Positions 1 to 12,025 of a stretch of 64,000 bases of DNA are shown here, piece by piece. The notes below the pieces were generated by a model. That model was not told the DNA's origin. It did not search any database and saw nothing but the letters and a program-made list of their open reading frames with translations. The translations under genes were made by a program, and so were the position numbers. Source of the DNA: Diplodia intermedia (lineage: Eukaryota; Ascomycota; Dothideomycetes; Botryosphaeriales; Botryosphaeriaceae); NCBI GenBank assembly GCA_021495925.1, contig JAKEKT010000007.1:558001-622000 (forward strand). The letters are read 5' to 3'. How positions within the stretch are numbered: the first letter of the stretch is position 1; the number at the start of each line of letters is the position of its first letter.

Positions 1-3000
1 ATGCCGTCATAGCGTTCCTGTTGCTCGGGTACCCACGATCGTACGCTCAGCAAGCGAAATGCGGCAAGGGGGCGCGGGGAAGGAAGAAGGATGGAGGAGT
101 GATTCCGATACGGCCTCTCGGGCCATGCGAAGAAGCGGCGCCTGGCGACTGGGCTCGCAGGTCCGCGGAGATTTGGTACAATAACAGTAAACACAAAGCG
201 AAAACAACGTCCTCGGACCGAAGCGTGAAAAAAGGCGTGCGATGGCATGCATCCCCAGTCCTCCAGAAGCCCTTCTCTTTGTCAGGTGAATCGTAGATTG
301 ATGGGTGGCATGAAGAGGGCAGGCAGCACGACCATTTCTCCGCGAACAGGTCCTCGCTCTTGCGCTCTCCCCACATCTTCCGAGGCTCTTGCTCTCCGGC
401 CGTTCATCTGCCGGTCGTCCCGCGCCGTGCTCTGCAAACCCACACATCCGGTGGCCTCCTGCCCCAATGGGATGACAGAAGCCGTCCCAATGTGGGGTTG
501 GTGGTGGTTCATCGTCACCGCAAACCCCCCGCCAAGTCTCGCGACTGGGGAAAAAAAATGCAGAGCGAACAGAAAAAAAAAACGAGGGGGTTGGCGCGTG
601 GCCGGATCATGCCGCTCGTCAAAAGAGCGACGGCGACCAATCAAGTACAGACGCAATGGTTCGTGTTATTTCCCTGCTCACTTGATCTGCCCCCGAGAGG
701 GAAAGAGAGGAGGAAGAGCAAGGAAAAAGAACGGGCGTATCACCTGTTCATGTCGCGATGATTGATTCCCGTCCCCACATGGTCGACTCCGCGCGAGTGG
801 GCGAACGAGTGGGTGGAGAGAGCAGGTTGCGAGGTGTTCGTTCAGCCGCAGCCGTACGTAGCGCCGGTAGTAGTGCTGCGTGTTCGCGTGCGCGACGCGA
901 CAGACTACATATGTAAGTCGGATATGCGTAGTACTCGTATGCATGTGCTACCCTATTGACGCGCCCTGTGTGGTGGCGGCACGCCTCCATTTTTCCGGCA
1001 GCCGTCACGCTTCGTCGTCGACGGGGCTCTGTGGCTTGCTACACTGCTTTTCCAAACACACTACTGAAACCACTGCTCGGTCGGGTCTACTTGCGTAGGC
1101 AGAGTGACGACTCGCTTTACGACGGGTGACTCGCGGCAGCCGGCAGCACCGCGTGGCGCCATGGCGGCGGCGGCACGCCTAGTGCGTTACCTACTGTGTA
1201 GTTGGTGTGTGTGCTTTTGGGCGTGGTTGGCGTGTGAGTGCTGGCGGCCTCATTGTGGAGGAAGGCGGGGTGTCCTGCGAAGGCAATCATGGGGTTGGCA
1301 GGTTGGCCGGGCCGGTTGCTGGGAAGGAGCAGCACGAGGGTGTGAGCAGAGCCCAGCGGCGCCTGGTGCGGTACCTCGCCGGAAGGATGGAGGGGGTGGC
1401 GGCTGATGCCGCGCAGTTGTGGACGCAGGGACTCGCAAGTTGTTTGCTTGGATTGGTCGTGGTGGTGGTGATGGAGGGTGGGCGCAACAGGTACGCCAAG
1501 GCGGCGCCCGAGAAGCAGGCATGTTTGTCTTCGCGTTTCTTACCTTCTCTCCGCCCGCTTGCGTATTCACTGCGCCGCCTTGCCGCACGGCTTGGCGTTC
1601 TGAGTGCTGCTGCTCGGTGTGGGCTGCGCAGCGTGGTTTGATCAGCGATGACGAAGACAGCATCCGCGCGCGTTGCAGGGTACTCGGCATCGAGGCGCCC
1701 AGGGGCGTCGTCAATGCCTATTCTTACGAAAGCGCGGCGCGCGGCAGACTCGACAACACCGACTCCATGTGTTGTCGTCACGCACACAGAGTCGTCGTTA
1801 GTCGCAGTGCTCAGACCGCAGTCGGATGCGCAGCACGCCCAAAGGGACCAAGAGCCCGATGATTGTCGCGGCGCCAGAGTAGCATCTGCCGCCTGTTGTC
1901 CCTGCACATCCATGTCGCGATGGGCGCTGAAGAAATCAAACGGCACCCACTCGGTCTTGCTGAGACGCCTTCGGGCACCAAACCGGATTCGTCTGGGAAT
2001 CGAGCGATCAAGCTGCCTGCCTGGTCTGCCTTGGTTTCTCGCGCATTAGCCCGCCTTTGCTATGGGCTCGTAGAGTCCGTACTTGCACCGCTTCACTTCC
2101 TTCCTGGTTTGATGTGTATGTAATTTCATTCGCCCACGTGGGCGGTCTAACTCCGACATCCCTGCCGTCGTGAAGAAATCAAATCTCGAGATACCCGGCC
2201 ACCGCACCATCGAACCGGTGCCCATATGCTTTCCCAATGCTAGTATAGATGCGCAACGCAGAACACCCACTCGCAAGCCCCTCCGCAAACGCCTGAAGCG
2301 CGGGGTAAACCCATGTCAACCAGTTGAAAATGAAATTTGGGCGGGCCCAAGCGAATGTGGTGTGTTTGAAAAAAGGGCCCACTTTCCAGCACTTGGTATG
2401 TGGGGACGAAATGTAACAGCGCAACCGTGGAGCGAACGGCAGAAAATCCCAACCCCAATCTCACCAAACCCCCCATGCCACTGTGATCCCGACTCGTTGG
2501 TACCGAGAATGCGCGTCTTGTATGTCGCGAATGACGAAGTGGCGAAGATCATGACGACTGCCGTGTCCGATCACACGATGGCGACCCGACAGTGTGATCG
2601 ACTGCTTGCCACTGTGACTACGTGGAGGTGGATCCCTCCGCGCCTCACCATGTTAGCGAACGGACGGTGTGTTGCTGTCCCTTCGTGGGTCATCATCCTG
2701 AATCCAGGATCGAATGCCGAGTGTGAAAACCAGGAAATGAAGACGCCGAGATATGGGTGATGCAGATTTTTGGGCGTTCGGTGGGACACGGGTCCCACGG
2801 TGAAATCAGAATGCTCAATCTCTCTCTCCCTTGCTCCTGTAATACTGCTGACGCCGAAAAATGCTGATGGGAATGACGCCCGCAAAATTGCCGAGTGAAG
2901 AAATCCGAGAATCGGAAACCGGGTCGTTACGTGAAATGTTGTTGAAGTAGGCCGTGTCGGAAATGGTCTTCAACGACCATTCCGAGTAGGGAGGGTGTGG

Positions 3001-3004
3001 ATGC
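1..3004. other. Gene-free stretch, no recognised gene
   Basis: I found no recognisable gene in these 3 kb. Open frames exist on both strands, the longest being 196 codons at 2170-2760 (+) and 219 codons at 1287-1946 (-). None shows a family motif, and overlapping frames are open on both strands, as expected by chance in GC-rich DNA. The stretch around 1100-1640 is G/T-skewed on the + strand. The last few hundred bases probably hold the 3' end of the transcript of the minus-strand gene at 3005-3565. Confidence 0.5.
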
Positions 3005-3565
3005 TCAGCAGCTGCCCACTGAGGTTGGCCGGCTGGGAGACATCTGGCCTACCCGCCTCACCTCGTCGTGAAGGAGCTTCTCGACGAGGTCGTTCCGCGA
3101 GTCGCAGAGGTTGCCCGCAGCCTTGGCCCCTGCCGTGAGGTAGTCGCCCCCTTGGCCCTCGAGCTCGAGAGGGGTGACCGGCCCTGGGCTGCCCAGAGGG
3201 TTCAGACGGGGGCTGGCAGGCTTGCTGCCAGTAGCCATGTTGCGGGTGGCGTTGGCGATGAGCTCTCTCTGGTAGACGTAGAGCTGGCGCTGGGCCTCCG
3301 AGTACTGCTTCTGCTGGGAGCGCGGCGAGGGCGGCGGCTGGGGGCTGTTGGGGTTGGTGTTCGGCGTGGTCGCAGCGCTGGAGCTGGACGACGAGGGGAA
3401 GTTGGCCGGATGGAAGCGTGGCAGCGAGGGCAGCCTGAGGTTGGACGAGCCGGAGGCGGGACGGAACCGAGGTGCCTGGGACGGGATGGCCAGAGTGTCC
3501 GAGCCGGCCCTGGCGGAGAGGGTGCTGGGGGGAGACATGACGGCGGTGCGTGGGCGGGCAGACAT
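3005..3565 (-). CDS. Conserved small fungal hypothetical protein, Ser/Pro-rich
   Basis: A 186-residue single-exon gene with no function I can name. The start is the ATG at 3565; the frame stays open upstream to 3835, but that part looks like untranslated leader. The N-terminal half (about residues 1-90) is rich in Ser, Pro and Ala and is probably disordered. A conserved-looking helix follows (YSEAQRQLYVYQRELIANAT, about 95-115), then a SPRLNPLGSPGPVTPLELE motif. The end is acidic and helical (NDLVEKLLHDEVRRVG). From memory, the pairing of the helix with the LGSPGPVTPLELE motif recurs in hypothetical proteins of filamentous ascomycetes. It has no membrane segment or signal peptide. It stands alone, with about 3 kb of empty sequence on each side. 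Confidence 0.75.
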   Translation of the reverse strand: MSARPRTAVMSPPSTLSARAGSDTLAIPSQAPRFRPASGSSNLRLPSLPRFHPANFPSSSSSSAATTPNTNPNSPQPPPSPRSQQKQYSEAQRQLYVYQRELIANATRNMATGSKPASPRLNPLGSPGPVTPLELEGQGGDYLTAGAKAAGNLCDSRNDLVEKLLHDEVRRVGQMSPSRPTSVGSC

Positions 3566-6304
3566 GGTCGTGGTTGAGGTTGGTATAATTGAGTGCCGGT
3601 TCCGGATGGTAGCAGCAGTGACTGGGCAGGCCTTTGAGAGGCGTGGGTGAGAGTGCTTATATGTGTTGGGTCTGGCTGGGAGATGTCTGAAGGCTTGACG
3701 GGAGTGATGCTGGTGGGACAGGGAGGTGTCAGAAGGCCAGGAGCGGGGGGTGGGTGTTATAGATGGCTTGGTGCCGGGGTGGTTGCGGGCGCCGATAAAG
3801 CAGCAAGGCGTGCAAGGATGGTGGTGGAGCTGCAATTCGAAAGGGCAGGGCAGGCGCTGATCAGATCAACGGCGGCCGGCTGCAAAGCGGCGCCAGGACG
3901 ACAGGGTTTCGAAGGGCGTGGTCCCTGGCGCCGGGCGCAGCGGCTCAGCAGAGCGTCGCACCGAGCGCAGCGACTGCCGGTGGGGCAGCACAAAGCAAAG
4001 GGTCGTGTGCGTGCCCTCTGTGCGGAATGCGTGCGGCTTCGAGCGGGCTAGCTGTAAGGGGAGAAAGGGACAAGGCCTCACGCCCACCGCGCGGCGGCGT
4101 GATCAGCCCTGTCTCGTTCCCTTCCCACTGCCTCGCGCCCGACACCGTGAGGTGATGACGACGGTGCGACAGAGGGCACCGCGCTGCTTGGCGCCTTAAC
4201 CTCCCCACCGCCCAGCCGCCAGCCTCTGCCTGCCCGCACGCCGTCGCACGCCGGCCTGTTTGCCCTGCCCCTGCACGTGAGCGCTCGACTCTCCGGCTGT
4301 TCCGTGATGCTTCTGGCGCGTCTGCTGCTTCTGGCGCCTTCCTGGCGCGTCTGGCGCGGCGCACTTCGGCCCTCACCACGGCATCGCGCGATCGATATTG
4401 CTGCTGCAGTCGCCAAAGCCGCGCTCGCCGCTGGCCTCGAACGTCGATGCAGGACTCCGGCTCGAGGGCAGCCGGCCTGCGACCAGGGGCGCGGCGCACA
4501 TGTTCCCGCCCGCCGCCCAATCAGCGCCCCATGGCCGGCGCCGTTGCACCTCTCCCCAGGACAATTGTCCGCTGCCGAAGGAGGGCACTTGCAGCGCGCT
4601 AGAGTGCTGTAGGGGCGGATTCCGGGGCGTGAGCTGACCGTCGTTCGTCGCACCCGGTGCCCCCGGTCCTGGAAGTCTCCATGCCACAGACATGGCATTC
4701 CTCCGAACCGAGAACTACTTTCGCTTGCCTGCGGTGGAGAAAGCGAAGACAGACGGCGCGCTGCCCTTGCAGCAGCGCTCAGCCGTGTAGGCATACGAGA
4801 TACGCCAAAAATAACCGATCCCGTCAGCAGCACGCATGCGGAAAAGCCAGAAAGGTTTGCTTCCTTCCGCTAGAGCGCGGGCTGTGCGACTTGGCGGTGC
4901 TGATGGATCTTCAATTGCCGCTGCGGTTGAGCCGTCGTGCGCGCCAGCAGTGCTCAGTCCGGCACGCGTCACACCGAAATCCTCAGAGCTCGCTCACCGA
5001 TCAATTGACTGTTGAGCCAGCCTCGTCCGGAGCCCATCAAACCGGCAAAAGCATGTGCAAGGGCGGCGCGGCCCTTCGTCCTTCGGCCATGCATGTTTCA
5101 TTGGCGCGGCATGTCAATCGAACGAACCATCCCCAACGATGCTCTGCTGTCAGAAAGCAGCTCTGCGGCACAGCCGGACGCGCCCGGCTGAGCGGCCTCT
5201 GCACTCCAGCTGCAGCGCCAGCACCGGCAGGAGCTCCAGCAGCAAACGCACGGCGCATGAACTTATGCACGCAATCGTATTTTCTCTTCGGTCGATCTGC
5301 CGCGGACGGGCGGCTTTTTCCAGAAGACCACATGTTGTCCGCCTCACACACCCCCTCTACGAACCGCCAATCGTTCAGTGATGGTGCTGAGAACTGCGGT
5401 TGGCTCGCGCACGCACGCGAGGCACGGTCACCCCCCTCAATCACTCGAATGCGATAGGAATCGAAAAGGCCGCGAATCCGCGTCGGACCCTGGAGTCGCT
5501 ATCGCATAGTGCCCATCCATGCCCTCTCCCCTTTCCCTTTTGCCGTCAGCCCGCTAGGATCCCCCGCTGCGCGAAGAACCGCATCGAAAACCCCGCATTT
5601 CTGCGGCATGCAAGAGCAGCGACAGCATTCGAACACGCGTTTGCGTATGTACAATCCCCTATCAGGTCGTCCCTTCTGGACAGGGATCAGCCAATGATCT
5701 ACGATCTGTGATGGTCCTTGAGGAGGCATGCATGAGAAAAACGAAGCGGCAAACCGATTGAGCCAAAGCTCCATGCATGTCTCATGGCAAGTGATACCGG
5801 ATCAGCGCGGCAGATATTGCGACAACCGCGCATAGCCGCGGCAAATGGTCTACATGGGCATAAAGAAAGGAGAGATCGGGATGCTCAAGTGATGATAGAT
5901 TGAAAACCGAATGCAGGAATTAACGTTTACGGTATAATGCGGAATTGCATTACACCCGGGGTTTCCCGGCTACTGCACCTATCCGAATAGACAAAGAGAG
6001 TAGACAAGCATTCGGCTGCCCGCCGCCCACAGGGTGCGCGCCGTTGTGTCTTTTCGAAGCCGTGTAACAATGCCACACTCAGCCTCTGTCTGCTGAGATG
6101 CCTAATCGATGGTCCATAGTTACACGCGTTACTGCAGTTCCAAGACAGACCTACATGGCCTTCAATACGCGAACACCAAGTCGAACCGTCGACCAACGCC
6201 AGCATGACAAGAACCCGCCCAATTGCACCAGAACCCCCGCCAAGTCCTTTTTTGTCGTTACCCGCTACGCCAAAAAGCCAACCCGTAAGGAAGACACATC
6301 GACA
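3566..6304. other. Gene-free stretch, no recognised gene
   Basis: This is the promoter side of the small protein at 3005-3565 and the 3' flank of the homeodomain gene. Open frames of up to 266 codons (4657-5457, +) and 251 codons (4078-4833, -) overlap each other, have no family motif and read as low-complexity Arg/Ala/Ser protein. I see no RNA gene or repeat. Confidence 0.5.
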
Positions 6305-8260
6305 TCATCTCCAGTTACCTTGACTAAGTTTGAGAAGGCCCTCCACACAGCCTAGCTCTTCGCCGCTTGAGACACTTGTTCTCTGGCTGTGGCCACCTGC
6401 ACCGCCCATGAATGCGCGAATTTCTTCGTCATCTTCGGGGTTACTGGTGCGAGTAGCCTGTAGCCGCTTGTGCGGCGTGGCCTTCATCCCTTTCTCGCGA
6501 TCCATCATAGCCCCGAGGCCGGCACCTGTGCTCATGATATTGGTGTTCTCGCCCAAGACCCTGCGTCGTGGCTGACCAGGCTGCTGACCGGCAATGGGCT
6601 GCTTGGTGCGACGGAGGCTAGCGCCAGGAACACCTGGTTCCCAGTTCTCTTTGTCGGACTCTGTCAGGGGGATCTCGAAGCCATCGCCATCGACGTTCTT
6701 TATGATGGCGGATTGACTCTTCTTCAATGGCGTTCTGCTCACAGGTGCCGCCTTGCCTTGGAGGCGTCCTTGGGATGATGAAGCTCGAGACAGAGGCGGT
6801 CGGTGAGTGCTTTTCCCATCAAGCTTGACACGCTTTGCAGAGCTTTGAGGGAGAAGCTGGGCATTACGCTTGTTCGGGTTCAGCCTCAATGCTCCTTTGC
6901 TGGCAGAGCGTATAAGACCAATGGCATCCGCCGCAGAGCCACTTCCCTCTTGGTTGGCTTTTTCAGTCAGGGAATTTCTTGCGTCACTGTCGCACCAGAA
7001 TTCCCAGGCTCTTGAGTCCCGAGACCGTCCTGAGAAAGAGCGCTGGATACCCTGGGGCGATTGAGTCTGCTTCAGGCGGTCGTTCAGGGCGGCAGCACTG
7101 TAACTGCGACGAAGACCCTCCGTTCTCTCGCTCACCGTGGCTGGATTCGGCTGAGACCGAGGTGGGGATGGAGAGTCCTCGCCAGTGATGACTCTAGCAT
7201 TCCCATCTTCGGTCATGGATAGTCGCACAAATGAGCTGGACTTTTTCAAGGTCCGAGAGGTCGGCTGCTCCTGCGACGATGGCACCGAGCCGGAGTTCTC
7301 CGTGGTTGCTTCCTCGTAAGTGCGGATGAACGACTGGCTACGGCGATTCGCGAGATAACCGATGCCCTGGCGTTGGCTCTCTTGCGATGATGGAAGAGGC
7401 TGCGAGCCACCAAACTCTATGGGTCCCGCACCACCGGGTTGGACTGAACTCTCTCGCAATTCAGTCGGCGCATTGGCTGTCTGGGACTCGACGTTCGTTA
7501 AGTCCGCCGTGGATGGGGAGGGAATTTCTTCTGGTAAGTGCTCAGTGCCACGAGCTGGAGACTTGCCCGGGGTCTCTTGAAGGCTGCGTGAGTCGTTCAG
7601 CGACGCCACTGTGGCATCTGCTGTTTGTTGTTCCTGCTCCCCTGTTTCGGCATCGTCTGAATTCGGGGCGGATGAGGATGGCTCTGTGATGGGCTCTTGA
7701 GAACTCGAGAGGTGCGATTGGATTTCGTGCGGCTCGAGCGGCTTGGATTTGCGACGCGTGTTTTGGCGGCGGTTCTGGAACCAGATCTGATGGTGCGTAA
7801 TGTTAGTACGTGTAGCAGGTAAGTGGCCCAAGCGGGGATCCCTACCTGCACCTCCTTCTCGCCAAGAGCGACGCGCTTTACGATCTCGAGACGCGCAGCC
7901 TTGTCCGGTTTGCTGTTCCTCTGGTATTCTGCCTCTAGTATTTTCTGGTCCTCGGGGCTTTCGCGCGCAGAACGATGTTAGCATGATATCGGCGGCACAT
8001 GAAGCCGGCAGGTTTCACGCCCTGAGGCGGCTGGGCTTGGACGCGTCTCGCGCCGCTAACAGTGGAGAGGAGCACAACAGAGCAAAAACTGACCTTGTTC
8101 GTCTCCGTTTCTGGCGTACAAGAGGCTTGTTGTCGACGTCGGGCGGGAGGTTGCTTCTGACGGTGTCGGGGGAGTGTACGAGGAATGCGAGGCTGCCTGA
8201 GGGAGGACTCGACAGCTTCGCCGCGTCTGCTGGCGGGGTGGTAGAGCCGGGATCGCTCAT
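6305..8260 (-). CDS. Homeodomain transcription factor, Yox1-like
   Basis: Exons 8260-8094, 7957-7846 and 7786-6305 give 586 residues. Introns are 136 and 59 bases; the second has an ACTAAC branch site. The homeodomain (about residues 47-106) is split over all three exons: a basic RQKRRRT arm, helix 1 SPEDQKILEAEYQRN, and recognition helix EKEVQIWFQNRRQNTRRKSK, with the invariant W, F, N and R. The remaining 480 residues look mostly disordered. They include a VRLSMTEDGNARVITGEDSP segment, a basic KRVKLDGK patch, and a C-terminal ELGCVEGLLKLSQGNWR helix that I take to be a conserved family motif. A nuclear DNA-binding repressor or activator is expected. The closest named relatives I know are the Yox1/Yhp1 cell-cycle homeodomain proteins, but orthology is not proven. 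Four ACGCGT boxes lie just upstream. Confidence 0.92.
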
Positions 8261-8351
8261 GGCGACAGGCGGGAGCAGGCAAGGTAAAATGGACAAGCTA
8301 CGAGAGCAGCGAGGGATAGAAGATAGGGTATGGGTGCGACAGCTCGTATGG

Positions 8352-8707
8352 ACGCGTGGTGGAGAATGCGCGCGTGTCGAGATCGGCGGCACACCTAGCG
8401 GCTGCCCTCCTCTCGACCCCGGGATGATGACGCGAAGCGCGACCCCAAACCGCACGCGTGCCCTTTGCAGAACCACCACAGCCCAACAGCCCGCAAGGCC
8501 CTGTGCAGCTCGCTCGCTCCCAGCATGCGGCTCGCATCACTCCCGACCGCGATCGCTCACCTCGCCGTCGACTTGTTGTCGCGCACAAAACGCGCTTTCA
8601 CGTGAGTCGCCACGCGTGGGGAACTCCGCCTGCGCCCCGCTCTCCGGTCGTACCGTCTCACTGCTGAGGCGCGACTCGTGCGCGTCCTGTGCGCCAGCCC
8701 TACGCGT
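8352..8707 (-). promoter_or_regulatory. Cluster of four ACGCGT (MCB-type) boxes
   Basis: Exact ACGCGT palindromes sit at 8352-8357, 8454-8459, 8612-8617 and 8702-8707, that is -92 to about -447 from the homeodomain start. A fifth is in intron 1 (8041-8046) and a sixth in exon 3 (7754-7759). ACGCGT is the core site of MBF (Mbp1-Swi6 type) complexes, so G1/S control is inferred. Elsewhere in the window the hexamer is thinly scattered. Confidence 0.55.
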
Positions 8708-10587
8708 AGAGGCCGCCGGGCCCGCGGACCGCTCTTTACTCCTGTCGGTACATATGACCAGGTCGGACGTGGGACGGCATGAGGCAACTGGCCAGGCAGC
8801 AAGCACTCTAGGCCAGCCGTGAAGCGTAAGACCGGAGGAACCTCCTTCCCGTACCGTCACCAGTCGAGCCTCACTTGGCCTTCGTCGTGACCCCGCGCCA
8901 CGGCGGCCTCTGGGTTTCTCTAGTCGCTTCGATTGCTTCATTGGCCATGCCCACCGTCTTCTGTTGATACTCGAATTAGTGTTTTGCCCCTCATCTCACG
9001 CAGCTTAGGCAGACGCTGGGATATGCCAAAATCCCTCCGTGACCCCGTCCTGCCCAGGCTTACCTCACATTCCGATTCGGCCCTTTCCAACGTAGAATCT
9101 TAGCTTCAGTGTGCGGTGCAGCCGCCTGCTCCCGACGATCTTCTCCCACCCATTCAGATCATAGTAATCTTCCGACTCCTCACCGTTTGCTGCATTGGAC
9201 CCAGCAGTTACTCTGCTGATTGCAGCGCGTTCCGCCATTGGACGAGGTGCTATCATCTCCGACTGTCTCCTTGCAGGTATTCCAAACACAAGGCTGTCGT
9301 AGGCTGCAGTGAGAAAAAGAAAACTGTTCATTGTCGGCCGACTAGGAGGCCAGAACTACCACAGTCATCGCCAGTGGCGTCGGGAGGCTGATATGTCCGG
9401 GCTCTTCCAACCCCGTCCTTCGGGTCATCGGATCAAGTCACAGGCATGGAGAAATGATTCGAAGAGTGCCATTGGCCGTCTGTACCGCAGCCTCCAAGGG
9501 ATAGTATAAGTGCGCAGCAAAACTCCGTTTCAGTTCGCTCAGCCCTTGTCTTCAGTCTCGCTACTCGACAGCCAATCAGACCCTATAAGCTACTGATTCC
9601 GAGCAGCTAGAATCTAAACACCCTCCATCACCTTAGGATTTGCGGACCCCACGCGGCTTGGACGGACTTGGAACTGCAGCAGCTGGATGTTTTTACCGCC
9701 ACCAGATGCCAACGCCGGAGGGGTGCGTACGACCTTTACGCGGCGGCTTCGGGACCATTTTCCAAACCAAGGTGGTGGTACTGCTTCGTTGGTAGCGGGC
9801 GTTTGGCTGCGGCCACTGTTCCTGAGTCAGGCAGAGGTCCCAGACTCTTGTGAGGTCTCTAGGCGTTCTCCGGCGAGCAAGCCACATGGGCTATTCCTAG
9901 CGGGCCACCACAGACGCGGGATTCCCAGCTCCCAGATTGTCGGATATCACATCCTGTGCCGTTGTGAACACAATCTTGGGATTATGGCAAACCGCAGCAC
10001 GAAGTGTCTCGGCCGATTCGCAGCCAACCACCAGGCGCAGCCCACTTGACTCGCTGTAGCCGGACTTGGGACAACGGGCGCAGGCAGCAGCTGCTCCATA
10101 ATTTTCCAAGACCCCCGACAGCGCCTGCCAGTGGAGCAGAGAAGTGCTGTCCTAGGCCACTCACCTCTCGTTCTGGCCTTTCGGAACCACCGTCTTGCTT
10201 CCGCGGAATTTTCGCTGAGTGTACTGCCACCGACACCACCTTGTCGTGACCACCTGGATAACTGGCTAGCATTTGCTGGGCACCTGCTCCGGAATTCGTA
10301 ACTGTCGGCCGACCCCGGCTCGGGATATTTCGCTGAGATTAAGCGGTCATTGGAAGTCATACACGAATTCTGGCCGAATAGGGGGCCAGTGGTGAGTCAA
10401 GCTTTTGTGTATAGCCTCATGATCTTTGGTCCTAGGTCTGGTTGACGCCTTGGGTGCTACTCAGCACCTGCTTGCGGCTCTATTGCCCTATTAGTTGAAA
10501 GAGGGGAGGCTCAACTATTTAATCCGAAACCACCTCGTTGGAACAGCCGCATGATCCCCAAATCCCACCCAAAATCATTCCAACATC
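8708..10587. other. Intergenic stretch, no recognised gene
   Basis: This lies between the homeodomain promoter and the NmrA-like gene. Short minus-strand frames at 9065-9331, 9897-10109 and 9982-10272 have a fairly coding-like composition, but they join to nothing I recognise and carry no domain motif. They could be pieces of a decayed or heavily split gene, or chance frames. Confidence 0.4.
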
Positions 10588-12025
10588 ATGCGTGTCGCAG
10601 TTGCAGGGACCAGCGGCTTGGCGCAGCTTATCGCACACTACGTTAGGGAGGAAACAAGCCACCAGCTTGTATTGCTCTCGAGAAAGGTAAGTGTCAGTTT
10701 TGTCTTCTTGTGCTGAAGCTCGCTTTCCCATCAATTTTCGACGCGGTTGCCTTCACCGACGGCACAGGAGGTCACTTTAGAGCGCCAGGGGCACCCAACC
10801 TATGATATGGGGACTGCTTGATGTCCAGGTCCTTCATACGGTTTGGAATTTTGGCCGGGGTTGGGTGTCTGCATATCTGGCGGTCGCAATCTGTTAGCCG
10901 CCCCGCAACTTTGAAGTGGCACGAGGCTGGCTATTGCCGTTCACGAGTTGCTACAACTGCGGGGCTTCTCCGGGCTTCACCTTGGCTGCGTGCACGCTGT
11001 CCGATTGTGCCTCGGGCTCCTACAAAGCGTCAGCATCCAGCTACTGCCTGAACATTCAAGCCCCGCCATTTTTATCATCAAATTTCCTAACAAACTTGTC
11101 CGTAAAGCGCTTACTATCTTTTAGGCACAACCGAGTCTCGAATCCAGAGGCTATCAGACCCAAGTGGTTAGCTATGATGACTTGAGCTCTCTTGAGCATG
11201 CCCTAGCAGGCATAGACATCGTGATATCCACGGTCAGCGGCCCTCCGCAACTGGCGCTCATCAAGGCATCAGTCAACGCAGGTGTGCGTCGCTTTGCGCC
11301 CGCCGAATATGAGGGACCCCCATCATTACGACAGGACAACGATCCGTTAGACCGCGGCAGGGCGTCCGCTTTGGCATATCTCCAGCACTACCGCCAATAC
11401 TTTGAAGCTACTACCGTCTTTGTCTGCGGCATCTTCTACGAACGCTTCCAACCGGGCGGCCTGGCTGCCGGCGGTCTGGGGTCCTCGACTGGCGTTGGTC
11501 AGGAAGGTCACTACATTCTGGACCTCCGCTTCATGACTGCCCAGGTCCCGGCGTACGATTCGGCCAATCGTCCGTCCTTTGTTTGCATGACGGCCGCCCA
11601 AGATGCTGCACGACTAGTCGTTGCAGCTCTGGACATGCCTACGTGGCCGCCTGAGTTCCGGATGTGCAGCGAAAGGCTCAAAGTCTACGACTTGGTCTCC
11701 ATCGCTCGAAGTGTTCGAGGTGAGAAGATGAGGCTGTGGGATTTAAGCCACTTTGCTTGACACTTCCTTTTGCTCTTCGAATGCTGACCCACGTACAATA
11801 GGAAGGGAGTTTTACACAGAGCCCACGGTCGAAAGTACGCAGACGCTGAGGTACAAGGCATCGCTCGCGTCGACGCAAACGGAACAGTTGAGGTTGCAGA
11901 ACCTTGCTGCCACGGCTGACGGCCAACATGACTTCACCGATGCGAATCTCAACAGCTTTTTCCCTCACATCCGCATGACTCGATTCAGAGACTGGCTGGC
12001 ATCCGCCTGGGCTGGCGTCCCTTAG
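10588..12025 (+). CDS. NmrA/isoflavone-reductase-like NAD(P)-binding protein
   Basis: Exons 10588-10686, 11125-11719 and 11802-12025 give 305 residues. The N-terminus MRVAVAGTSGLAQLIAHYV is a Rossmann nucleotide-binding start of GxxGLA form. IDIVISTVSGPPQLALIKAS, then AGVRRFAPAEYEGPP and VFVCGIFYERFQPGG, match the NmrA-like family of atypical short-chain dehydrogenases. A full catalytic triad is not evident. The protein is either a redox enzyme on a small aromatic substrate or an NAD(P)-sensing regulator, and the sequence does not decide which. Intron 1 is unusually long (438 bases) but ends with a good branch site (CTAAC near 11091) and TTTTAG. Intron 2 (82 bases) joins SVRG to REFYTEP in frame. 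The protein is probably cytosolic. Confidence 0.88.

Noticed and set aside
2170..2760. A 196-codon plus frame in the left gene-free stretch
   Set aside because: There is no recognisable domain, no neighbouring exon, and a short overlapping frame on the other strand. It may still be real but cannot be supported.
9065..10360. Coding-like minus-strand fragments that might form a split or decayed gene
   Set aside because: I tried to join them and found no splice combination that gives a known domain.
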